Positions 6,755-13,845 of a stretch of 64,000 bases of DNA are shown here, piece by piece. Position 1 is the first letter of the stretch; each line of letters starts with the position of its first letter. The position numbers and the translations under genes are program-made. Source of the DNA: Polyangiaceae bacterium. Its GTDB lineage: Bacteria; Myxococcota_A; Polyangia; Polyangiales; Polyangiaceae. A model generated the notes under the pieces. The model was given only the letters and a program-made list of their open reading frames with translations, did no database searches and had not been told where the DNA came from. Location of the stretch: assembly GCA_947475525.1 (NCBI GenBank), contig CANJMI010000011.1:1-64000 (forward strand), in the 5' to 3' direction.

Positions 6755-8452
6755 TCACCCGGGCTTTGCGAGGCTCGGAGCGGAGCTCGCGCCGCGATCT
6801 TCGGTCGGTCGCGGTCGGACGCGGGAAGGCATCAGCCCTTTCGTCGGGACCGTGTAGACGGGCTCTTCTTGCAGGCCCTCGCGTGCGAGGAGCGCGTTTG
6901 CAGCGAGGAGGCCCGAGGTGGCGGCAGCTTCCATCAACATCGCCGGGCAGGGCAGCTTCACCCAGTCACCGGCGAGGACGAGACCGTCGGCCTCGGTCAC
7001 GGTGCCGGGCCTTCGGGCGTAGAGTCCGCAGTGAAACGCCGTAAAATCGTCCTTCAATTGAAAGGCCTCGTGCACCATGGTGGCGCCTGAGAGCTCTGGA
7101 AAATAGCGCTCCAGCTCCGCTCGGAAAGCAGCCTTCACCGCGCTCTCATCCGCCAGTTCGTCGGGCACGGCGTAGGAATGCAACTCCACCACCGAGCCGT
7201 GATGGCGAGCCGCCCAAGCGCGCGCCTGCGGTGTAATCCGGTGGTACATCGACACCGAGTCGAGCAACCGATAGCGCTCCGTGTTGACGAACACGGGCAC
7301 GTCATCCCGAACGGGACGGTCGAGCCAGAGCCGCCACACCGAATAGCGCTGCGACGATTTGACTGCGGCGAGCGCTTGCGACAGCGAAGGGTGCTTTTGA
7401 GCGAGGAGGGGCGAGCTTTCGATCACGCGCCGTACCCCCGATACGTCCGCGGCGAGCACGAGCGCGTCGAAGCGTGTGCCATCCACCTCGAAGCCCGTGC
7501 TGAGCGGCGCTATGGCGTTCACTCCACGACCGAGCTCGACATGCACGCCGAGCCCTTGCATGTGCGCACGCCATGGGCCGAGGATCGCGGTCTCGTGATG
7601 CTCGACGGGGTAGTCGTAGAGAAGCCCGGAGTCGTTCGATAAGTAATAGAAGTGGAAGCTCTTCACGAGCTCCGCGAGGGAGATGCGGTCGTGTTCGCTG
7701 AAGAACGCTCGGGCAAACGTGTTGAACACGATTTGGAGCTTCGGCGGCAGCTGCGCCTCTTCGGCGAACGCGCTGAAGGGGACGTCGTCGTAGAGCTCAA
7801 ACGTCTTCTCGGGGTGGTACTCGAGAAAGACCCCCATCTCGTCGCGCGCTCGCGTGAAAAGGATCTCGCCGAGGCGAAAGAGTCCCTTCCGCTGCAGATC
7901 GAGGAGGTTCAAAAGCGGCGTCCGAACTCGATCGTCGAAGGAGAGCCGTTCGTGGCTGTGAGTGACGATCAAATAGTCATCGATGGCGGCGAAGTTCTTC
8001 CGAACGTCAATCTTTTTGAGGAGCCCGTCGAGATTGTAATAATGCCGAAAAAAGGCATGAAATCCGTGCTCGACCTCGAGTTCTTCACCGCTCTCCTGTC
8101 GCTCCGTCCAGGCTCCGAGTTTGCCCCCGAGGTAGGGGTTCTTGTCTCGTAGCGTGACCTCGAAACCACGCTCCGCGAGCGTCGTGGCGGCGCTCATTCC
8201 CGCGATGCCCGCTCCCACGACGAGGACCGACCTCGGGACGTCGAGCTTGTGCGGAGCCAAGGCGTTTTGGTGGTCGATGCGCTGGCGATAACCGCCGAGC
8301 CGCCGCTCGATGGCTGGTGCCAAGCAGGCCGAGAGGGCCGAGTCATGGCGGGCAGGCAGCCCCCTTCGTGCGCCGCCCCTTTGAACCCCGAGGAGCAGCC
8401 GAAGGCCCGCCGCGCCCAACCAAAGCGCACCGAATACCAGCGCGGGATTCAC
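6755..8452 (-). CDS. crtU: CrtU-like carotenoid desaturase/methyltransferase (aryl-ring forming family)
   Basis: A 565-residue FAD-dependent protein of the CrtI/CrtU superfamily. The start chosen is the GTG at 8452, which overlaps the upstream stop (GTGA). This gives an N-terminal hydrophobic segment (residues 4-22) before the FAD-binding VLVVGAGIAG at 76-85. Diagnostic CrtU/CruE features are GFHAFFRHYYNL near 130, FARAFFSEHDRISLAELV in the middle, DSGLLYDYPVEHH, and a C-terminal AGDWVKLPCPAMLMEAAATSG followed by EPVYTVP. CrtU enzymes convert beta-ionone ends of beta- or gamma-carotene to aromatic phi or chi rings. It is the last gene of the left arm of the carotenoid cluster. The alternative is another carotenoid oxidoreductase in the same superfamily. 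Family membership is strong; the exact reaction is inferred. Confidence 0.68.
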   Translation of the reverse strand: MNPALVFGALWLGAAGLRLLLGVQRGGARRGLPARHDSALSACLAPAIERRLGGYRQRIDHQNALAPHKLDVPRSVLVVGAGIAGMSAATTLAERGFEVTLRDKNPYLGGKLGAWTERQESGEELEVEHGFHAFFRHYYNLDGLLKKIDVRKNFAAIDDYLIVTHSHERLSFDDRVRTPLLNLLDLQRKGLFRLGEILFTRARDEMGVFLEYHPEKTFELYDDVPFSAFAEEAQLPPKLQIVFNTFARAFFSEHDRISLAELVKSFHFYYLSNDSGLLYDYPVEHHETAILGPWRAHMQGLGVHVELGRGVNAIAPLSTGFEVDGTRFDALVLAADVSGVRRVIESSPLLAQKHPSLSQALAAVKSSQRYSVWRLWLDRPVRDDVPVFVNTERYRLLDSVSMYHRITPQARAWAARHHGSVVELHSYAVPDELADESAVKAAFRAELERYFPELSGATMVHEAFQLKDDFTAFHCGLYARRPGTVTEADGLVLAGDWVKLPCPAMLMEAAATSGLLAANALLAREGLQEEPVYTVPTKGLMPSRVRPRPTEDRGASSAPSLAKPG

Positions 8453-9228
8453 TCTGGATCCAGCGTTGCCGCAACGGCAGTCGAGCAGCTTGCGCTCGCA
8501 TCGAGGCGCACGAGCCGAAAGTGGCTGCGCGCGAGCTCCGGCGCCGCAGCGGGTGGCGAGCTCAGCATCGATGAGGTCGCCTCCAGCACCACCTGCTCGT
8601 TGCCAAAGCGGAGCGCCCCTTCGATGCGATCGCTCGTGACCCGTTTCGCCACGAGCTCGGTCCAGGTCCGTTGAACGACGCGAATGTCGCCGTTCACGAT
8701 GCCACGAACGTTGACCGTCACGCCGGGGTGGCCATCCTCGTCCTGATCGTAGATCCGCGGGTCGCTGATGACGCTCGGTAACGGGTCGGTTTCGAGCCGC
8801 TCGAGCTTCGCACCGAGAACAATCGTCTGCCGGGCCTGGGTGAACGTCATCACGCCATCTTTTTCGATGAGCCGGCCGTTCACCCGCGGCGGTGGCAAAG
8901 CCCCGCGAAGCGCCTGCGGGAGGATGGTCCTCACGAACGAGCTGCCACTGTCCAACTCGAGCTTGCAGATGCGCCCTTTGCCCTTCAGACGTTCTCCCCG
9001 TTGCTTCAGGCTGTGAATGGACACGGCCGTGGTGGTCGCATACACGCGGCCTATGACGGGCACGTTCGCGACCGTGGTGGTCACTTGAAGAAGCGCCCAT
9101 CGTCCGCTGTACGGACCGAGCGGCTCAGCGTGGGCCGAGCCCGTCCCGAGAAGCGAAGCCAGGCTCACGGAAAAAACGACGACGCGCCGTATTCTTTGTA
9201 AAAAACCTAGGTGAACGGTGTTTCTCAT
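8449..9228 (-). CDS. Secreted protein of unknown function within the carotenoid operon
   Basis: A 259-residue protein with a clear signal peptide (arginines, then VVVFSVSLASLLGTGSAHAEP, cleavage near Ala-His-Ala). The mature part is about 220 residues and rich in beta-strand-like sequence, with a DQDEDGHPG acidic loop that could bind calcium. No family was recognised. It starts 8 bases after the crtD stop and its TGA overlaps the GTG start of the crtU-like gene, so it is translated as part of the pigment operon. An exported protein is unexpected here: carotenoid enzymes work in the inner membrane, so this one could help move, store or bind carotenoid glycosides in the periplasm or outer membrane. 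That role is speculation based on position. Confidence 0.72.
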   Translation of the reverse strand: MRNTVHLGFLQRIRRVVVFSVSLASLLGTGSAHAEPLGPYSGRWALLQVTTTVANVPVIGRVYATTTAVSIHSLKQRGERLKGKGRICKLELDSGSSFVRTILPQALRGALPPPRVNGRLIEKDGVMTFTQARQTIVLGAKLERLETDPLPSVISDPRIYDQDEDGHPGVTVNVRGIVNGDIRVVQRTWTELVAKRVTSDRIEGALRFGNEQVVLEATSSMLSSPPAAAPELARSHFRLVRLDASASCSTAVAATLDPE

Positions 9229-9236
9229 GGGTCGGC

Positions 9237-10700
9237 TCAAGGCGCTCCGAGGTCGTCGAGGGCTTCGCGAGCGGCGGCGCGGCCGGACAAGGCCGCGAGT
9301 GGCATGCCGCCGCCTGGGTGGGCGCTGCCGCTTGCGAGATAGAGCCCCGGCTGGATGCGGTTCGCCGGTCGCTTGAACGCCGCCATGGAGCTGTTCGATG
9401 CCGCGCCATAGAGGCTGCCGCGGCTCCCCGGGAAGCGCGCCGCAAGGTCGGCTGGCGTGCGCGACCAGAGCACTCTCGAAGCGGGACTCAGCAGTCCACG
9501 CACACGCGCGCGTTCGAGCACTTCTTCGCCGAGCACCCGCCATTCGTCGCGTGGGCTCTCGCCGTTGGGCGCAAGTGCTGGTGCGTTGGCCATCAGAAAC
9601 ATCGGAGCTTCGTCTCCCCACGTGTCGAACTCGTGGCAGAGCCCGAGGTCACAGAGGTAGACCGTGGGCTCGCGCGGCGGGCGCTTGTTGTCGAAGAGGT
9701 CGCGAAACTCATCGAGGTAATTATCAGGAAAAAGCACGGTATGCGCGGCGCGCGTGGCGAGTTTCTGCGTCCGCACGATGGCGTTGTAGCCCGACGTCGA
9801 TGGGGCGTCGTCCTTCGGCGCACCCCGCAGCGAAGGCGCGAGCTCACGGTAGAGGTGCTGAGCTTCCGTGTTGGCCACGACGAGGTCGGCGCCAAGTGTG
9901 CCCGCGTCCGTACGTACGCCGGTGACCCGTTTGCCGTCGAACATCACTTCGCGCACCGGCTCGTCGAAACGGTAGCCGACTCCGAGTCGCTCACCTGCGC
10001 GGACGAGGGCGCGTATCAGCTCGTGGATCCCGCCCTTCACGCCGAAGCCACCGAGTCCGAGCTCCACGTGAGCGATGCAGTTCAAGGTGGCCGGGGCGCT
10101 GCGGGTATCGGAGCCGTTGTACGTCGCGTAACGCGCGAAGAGCCACTGCAGCTGCTGCGATTTTACGCGCTTGCGAATGGCGCTCCACATTTTGCTCAAG
10201 CCATCGATCTTGGCGAGCTGAGCGATGGCGCGTGGTCCCTGCATCACGAGCTGACCAATCGTGGGGCTCGGTCCGTACACGAACGCGGGGGAGGCGGTGT
10301 CCCAGATGACCTTGGAATAGTCCATGAAAGCCGCAAATTCACTGGCTGCGGTGCTTCCTAGTGTGCGAGCCACGCTCTCCTCGGTACGCCGAAGCTCGTG
10401 GAACACGTCGAGGACGACGCCGTCCGGGAAGAGGTAACGGAATGCCGGATCGGGGCGCGTCAGCGTCACCTCGGCGGCGAGGCTCGAGCCCGAAAGGCGA
10501 AAGAGCTCGTCGAAGACGTCCGGCATGGTGAGCACGCTTGGGCCGGTGTCGAGCGTGAGGCCATCGAGCTCGACCGTGGCCGCCTTGCCGCCTGCGTTCG
10601 GTCCTGCCTCGATGACAGTGACGTGGACCCCTTCGCTCGCGAGCACGATGGCCGCGCTCAGGCCGCCTATCCCGGCTCCGACCACAATCGCTTGTTTCAT
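9237..10700 (-). CDS. crtD: CrtD-like carotenoid 3,4-desaturase
   Basis: A 487-residue phytoene-desaturase-family flavoprotein of normal length. It begins KQAIVVGAGIGGLSAAIVLA, the FAD-binding Rossmann motif, followed by EAGPNAGGKAATVELDGL and LDTGPSVLTMP, and ends with LYLASGSAHPGGGMPLAALSGR, the C-terminal FAD motif. The GPSVLTMPDVFDELF segment and the overall pattern suit CrtD (1-hydroxycarotenoid 3,4-desaturase) more than the CrtI at 16193. Its presence beside crtC supports this, since CrtD acts after CrtC in the same end group. Its ATG overlaps the acyltransferase stop by four bases. It could also be a second CrtI, as in the CrtIa/CrtIb pair of Myxococcus. Confidence 0.75.
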   Translation of the reverse strand: MKQAIVVGAGIGGLSAAIVLASEGVHVTVIEAGPNAGGKAATVELDGLTLDTGPSVLTMPDVFDELFRLSGSSLAAEVTLTRPDPAFRYLFPDGVVLDVFHELRRTEESVARTLGSTAASEFAAFMDYSKVIWDTASPAFVYGPSPTIGQLVMQGPRAIAQLAKIDGLSKMWSAIRKRVKSQQLQWLFARYATYNGSDTRSAPATLNCIAHVELGLGGFGVKGGIHELIRALVRAGERLGVGYRFDEPVREVMFDGKRVTGVRTDAGTLGADLVVANTEAQHLYRELAPSLRGAPKDDAPSTSGYNAIVRTQKLATRAAHTVLFPDNYLDEFRDLFDNKRPPREPTVYLCDLGLCHEFDTWGDEAPMFLMANAPALAPNGESPRDEWRVLGEEVLERARVRGLLSPASRVLWSRTPADLAARFPGSRGSLYGAASNSSMAAFKRPANRIQPGLYLASGSAHPGGGMPLAALSGRAAAREALDDLGAP

Positions 10701-11482
10701 GTTCGGACTGCGCCTTTTTGTCGCGCGCTCGTGGCCGAGTTTGCGGCTTCTTTGCCAAAAGGTTTAAGGAGCTTCGCGGCGCGTGGTTCGGCTGCGTTCG
10801 CGCTCGGTGCCGAGAGCTCTTCAAAGTCACCTTCGGCTCGGGTGGCGAAGGCGTCGATGCGTCCGAGTGCGCTCTCGAGCCCGGCTTCGAGCGCACCGAG
10901 GAGGGCACGCCGGCTCAAGCCTCGCGGCTCGATCGGTTGGCCAAAAGAAGCGAACGCTGCGGGCTTCTCCGTCCGCCGATACAGGTAATTCAACGCGAGG
11001 GGGATGACCGGCATTCCACCGGCTTCTGCGAGCACGGCGACCCCGCTTTTCAGGCCGAGCGGACGCAAGTGAGCGGGCCGCTGTTCGCCCTGCGGAAAAA
11101 TCCACAGTGCCTTTCCAGGACCGTCGAGCAAGGCCACCGATGCGTGGAGCTGCCCCAACGCTTCGCGCGGATTTTTCCGATCGATCGCGATGGCGCCGAG
11201 CCAGCCGAAAAATGGCAGGCGTGTCAGGTTGTCTCGTTCCATGAGCGCATAACTATGGGCGCCGAGCGCTTCGTCGATCCGCACCGCGAACAGCGGGTCC
11301 CACCAAGCCACGTGGGTGGGAGCGAGAATGACCGGCCCTGCCTGCAAGAGTCGTCGCAGCGCGGGGGCGCCTTCGAGGTACACCCCGTCGAAATTCTTTT
11401 TCATGCGCGAGCGCACATACCAGCGTGCAAGCCTCAAGAAGCCTGGACGACGGGTGACCAAGGGACCGCTCTGTGGGCTCAT
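10697..11482 (-). CDS. PlsC-like acyltransferase, probable carotenoid-glycoside acyltransferase (CruD-like)
   Basis: A 261-residue protein of the 1-acyl-glycerol-3-phosphate acyltransferase family. The catalytic H-x4-D motif is in PTHVAWWDPLF near residue 60, and the second block is GWLGAIAIDR with LWIFPQGEQR, matching the usual F-P-E-G-like motif as F-P-Q-G. The start at 11482 and the stop at 10697 both overlap neighbours by four bases (ATGA), so it is firmly in the operon. The nearby glycosyltransferase suggests it esterifies the sugar of a carotenoid glycoside with a fatty acid, as CruD does in green sulfur bacteria; myxobacteria are known for carotenoid glucoside esters. The C-terminal 50 residues are Ala-rich and low complexity. 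The substrate is inferred from context. Confidence 0.72.
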   Translation of the reverse strand: MSPQSGPLVTRRPGFLRLARWYVRSRMKKNFDGVYLEGAPALRRLLQAGPVILAPTHVAWWDPLFAVRIDEALGAHSYALMERDNLTRLPFFGWLGAIAIDRKNPREALGQLHASVALLDGPGKALWIFPQGEQRPAHLRPLGLKSGVAVLAEAGGMPVIPLALNYLYRRTEKPAAFASFGQPIEPRGLSRRALLGALEAGLESALGRIDAFATRAEGDFEELSAPSANAAEPRAAKLLKPFGKEAANSATSARQKGAVRT

Positions 11483-12630
11483 GCTTTGAGGCGCTCCTGG
11501 CGCGAGGCGTAGGTTCGGCCACGCCAGCGCAGACGGTTTTCGATCGACCAACGCCGCGAGTTGAAGGCCACACAGAGGAGCCCGATGACCGCCAACGGCT
11601 GCAGCAGGATCCCACTCGCCGGCTGAGAAAAACGAGCCGCCAGGAGCGAACGTAGGAGCACATTGCAAGCGACTCCGAGCGCGCCTGAGTAGAGTTGCGC
11701 GGCGTCGCCAGTGAGCAGTCCGCTGACGAGAAAAACGTACGGCATGAGAAAGCAGGCGGCGTAGAGAACGACCACTGCGCCGAGCGCCAACGCAGTCCCG
11801 CCAATGCCTTCGTAGAGGTTCTTCGAGAAGCCATCCCACACCTCTTGGGCCCCCGTGTACATGCGGCATCGCGCGATACGAAAACCATCCGCGAACACCA
11901 GCTGCTGACCGCTGACCTTCAAGCGCCGGCAAAAGGCCATGTCGTCGACGAGCTCGTTCTTCACACTCTCAAATCCGCCGATCGCATCGTAAGCCGTCCG
12001 TCGCACGGCGAGCAGCTGCCCGTTCGCCGCGAGAAAACGTGGGTCGCGACTCCGCTGCACGAGCAGGAGAGGGAACCAACTCGTGTAGGTGAGGATCAGC
12101 AACGGCACAATCAGGCGTTCAGCGAAGCTCACGACCTCCTGCCGTGGAACGGCCGTGACGGCGGCCAGAGCGGGACTTTTTTCAGGCGCTAGAAGCGAAA
12201 GTACCCGCGCCACGCCTTCGGCCTCGAGTGCGGTGTCGGCGTCGATGAAGAAGAGCACCTCGCCGGTGGCCGCGAGGGCGAGTTGATGGCAAGCGTGTGG
12301 CTTCCCTATCCACCCGTCCGGGAGTGGCGCGCCCGAGATGAGGCGGACACGTCGATCTTCGAGGCTGAGTTGCTGCACCTTTCGGGCGGTGTCGTCACTC
12401 GACTGGTCATCGTAGACGAGGACCTCCAGGACGCGTGTGGCGTCGGCCAGCGCGGCGCGAACCGAGTGCTCGATGTGGTGGGCTTCGTTGCGCGCGGGGA
12501 TGAGCACGCTCACCGATGGGTGCCCGATTCGGTTCTGAACGGTGCCGCGAGGCCACGTCACGAGGTTGAAGAGCGTCAGCCCGAGTGGCAAACAGGCCGG
12601 GAGCGCGAAGGTCCAGAGCGCGTCGCTCAT
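11479..12630 (-). CDS. GT2 glycosyltransferase, probable carotenoid glycosyltransferase (CruC-like)
   Basis: A 383-residue membrane glycosyltransferase. An N-terminal anchor (residues 5-25) precedes the GT2 fold: VSVLIPARNEAHHIEHSV, VLVYDDQSSDDT, a catalytic FIDADTALE (DxD), and ELVDDMAFCRRLK as the later acidic motif. Three or four transmembrane helices follow at roughly 275-360. The layout resembles CruC, CrtQ and HpnB-type enzymes that transfer sugars to lipid or carotenoid acceptors. It sits between crtC, which supplies the tertiary hydroxyl acceptor, and the acyltransferase, with four-base ATGA overlaps at both ends. The role in carotenoid glycosylation is therefore well supported by context, though not proven by sequence. 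Confidence 0.76.
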   Translation of the reverse strand: MSDALWTFALPACLPLGLTLFNLVTWPRGTVQNRIGHPSVSVLIPARNEAHHIEHSVRAALADATRVLEVLVYDDQSSDDTARKVQQLSLEDRRVRLISGAPLPDGWIGKPHACHQLALAATGEVLFFIDADTALEAEGVARVLSLLAPEKSPALAAVTAVPRQEVVSFAERLIVPLLILTYTSWFPLLLVQRSRDPRFLAANGQLLAVRRTAYDAIGGFESVKNELVDDMAFCRRLKVSGQQLVFADGFRIARCRMYTGAQEVWDGFSKNLYEGIGGTALALGAVVVLYAACFLMPYVFLVSGLLTGDAAQLYSGALGVACNVLLRSLLAARFSQPASGILLQPLAVIGLLCVAFNSRRWSIENRLRWRGRTYASRQERLKA

Positions 12631-13739
12631 GGGCCCGCTCCTGGAGCACGCGAGACTCCGAACCAGTGGCGCAAGAGCCGCATCGCTCGCCCGCTTCGAG
12701 GGCCGTTGAAGAGCGGCACCCAGGCCGAGTTCGGGCCGCTCGCTCGATGCGTGCGCATGCGCACAAAGGGACGCTGCCAGGGGCGATCGATCCGCGCGAC
12801 ATCGACGAGCTCCGCGAAGCCACGGCCCGTCTCACCCGTGGCTTCGCAGCGGGCCTCGATCAAGAAACGCAGGTAAAAAGGGCCCTTTTCGACGACGTGA
12901 AGCACTTTGACGCAGACGACGTGCCCCAGCGGACAACGCAGCGTCACGCTTTCGTGCCAGGTGAGCCCGTAGCGCTGGTGCCGTTTCGGCCCCCACGCGA
13001 ACGGCGTCTTTTCGTCGAGCATCGCGGGTTGTCCAGGCCGTACCGAAAGGACCAGCGGCTCCTCGGGTCCCCCACTTTCGGGAGTCATGGCGTAGAAGAT
13101 GAGCTCGCGCTCCGGAAACGCGATCCGCCCCCATTGCCACGAGGAGAGACCGAGCTGGCTGAGCGGCACTCGGCTCGTGTTCGCGTCGAGGTAGGCGCGC
13201 CCCTCGAGCGCCCAGCCCGCGTCGGAGCCCGTGTCCACCGTCACATGTCCGGTCGCGGTCGGGGCTATCGGGCACCAGTGGTGGCGCGGGTCCCCGTCGG
13301 TGGCTGCGATGCGGCTCGCCGGTCCGGTGACGTCGAGAGCCACGCGGCACCGTTCGCGAGAGCCTGGCACCTTGAGGTCGAGAGCGGCGGTCAGGGTCAC
13401 GTCGTCTCCCTTCCATTCGAGCCTGAGTCGCGACTCGCCGAACTCCCACAGCCACTCATGCGGGAGCAGCGTCACGTTCGCGTGCTCGTGTTCTTGCAGC
13501 AGATAGAACGTCGGCTTGCCGCCTCGGTAGACGACGAAGTTCAGGCCCGGGCGATCGCACGGACGGTCACGTCCCTCGTGGTAGCCCGCAAGGAAGGGCA
13601 AGCCCATGAACGCGATGAGCACCACCCCGTCACCCTGTGCATCGACAAGGTCGCAGTACCACCAGGCAAACGCGCCAGGCGCGGTGAGGTCCACGGCCCC
13701 TGGCAGGTCGTGAGCAGCCCCGATGCTCAGAATGCCCAT
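12627..13739 (-). CDS. crtC: CrtC carotenoid 1,2-hydratase
   Basis: A 370-residue protein of the hydroxyneurosporene synthase family. CrtC adds water across the terminal double bond of an acyclic psi end, giving a 1-hydroxy end group. Recognisable parts are AFAWWYCDLVD, FMGLPFLAGY, DPRHHWCPIAPTATG, the GRAYLDANTSRVPLSQL block and SSWQWGRIAF. The ATG at 13739 (MGILSIGAAHDL) is preferred over a start at 13847, because that one would cross the shared promoter and the divergent crtY-like start. It is the first gene of the left arm and overlaps the glycosyltransferase by four bases. The product is the substrate for glycosylation and for CrtD. No signal peptide is seen; it probably associates with the membrane through lipid substrate. 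Confidence 0.85.
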   Translation of the reverse strand: MGILSIGAAHDLPGAVDLTAPGAFAWWYCDLVDAQGDGVVLIAFMGLPFLAGYHEGRDRPCDRPGLNFVVYRGGKPTFYLLQEHEHANVTLLPHEWLWEFGESRLRLEWKGDDVTLTAALDLKVPGSRERCRVALDVTGPASRIAATDGDPRHHWCPIAPTATGHVTVDTGSDAGWALEGRAYLDANTSRVPLSQLGLSSWQWGRIAFPERELIFYAMTPESGGPEEPLVLSVRPGQPAMLDEKTPFAWGPKRHQRYGLTWHESVTLRCPLGHVVCVKVLHVVEKGPFYLRFLIEARCEATGETGRGFAELVDVARIDRPWQRPFVRMRTHRASGPNSAWVPLFNGPRSGRAMRLLRHWFGVSRAPGAGP

Positions 13740-13779
13740 GATCGGTTCTTCTGTTTGCGCGCGTTCACGAGCGAACCCC

Positions 13780-13797
13780 TTGCAAACCTCTTGCAAA
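13780..13797. promoter_or_regulatory. 11-bp direct repeats, candidate CarH operator
   Basis: TTGCAAA occurs at 13780-13786 and at 13791-13797, exactly 11 bp apart, and a weaker third copy (4 of 7) fits at 13769-13775. The structurally studied Thermus CarH binds tandem 11-bp direct repeats overlapping the -35 region, with a core like TnTACA. Read on the minus strand, the repeats here give TTTGCA, which matches that core at four of five fixed positions. The second repeat overlaps the -35 box of the right-arm promoter and the -10 box of the left-arm promoter. Binding by the CarH-like protein encoded at 18662 is inferred. Confidence 0.5.
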
Positions 13798-13819
13798 GAG
13801 TACACAGCCCGTCTACTGT
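13791..13819 (+). promoter_or_regulatory. Sigma70-type promoter of the right arm (crtY-like to carH)
   Basis: TTGCAA (13791-13796), a 17-base spacer and TACTGT (13814-13819) predict a start near 13826, 20 bases before the crtY-like ATG. An AAAGG ribosome site follows at 13834-13838. Confidence 0.6.
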
Positions 13820-13825
13820 AAGCAA
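13797..13825 (-). promoter_or_regulatory. Sigma70-type promoter of the left arm (crtC to crtU)
   Basis: On the minus strand TTGCTT (13825-13820), a 17-base spacer and TACTCT (13802-13797) predict a start near 13790, about 50 bases before the crtC ATG. It shares almost all of its DNA with the right-arm promoter, so the two polymerases could not bind at the same time. Confidence 0.55.
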
Positions 13826-13845
13826 GCTGTTTGAAAAGGTCGCGC

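Noticed and set aside
6482-6857. Overlapping plus-strand frames after the lipoprotein at 5946
   Set aside because: Each frame is short, lacks domains, and the later part is antisense to the crtU-like gene.
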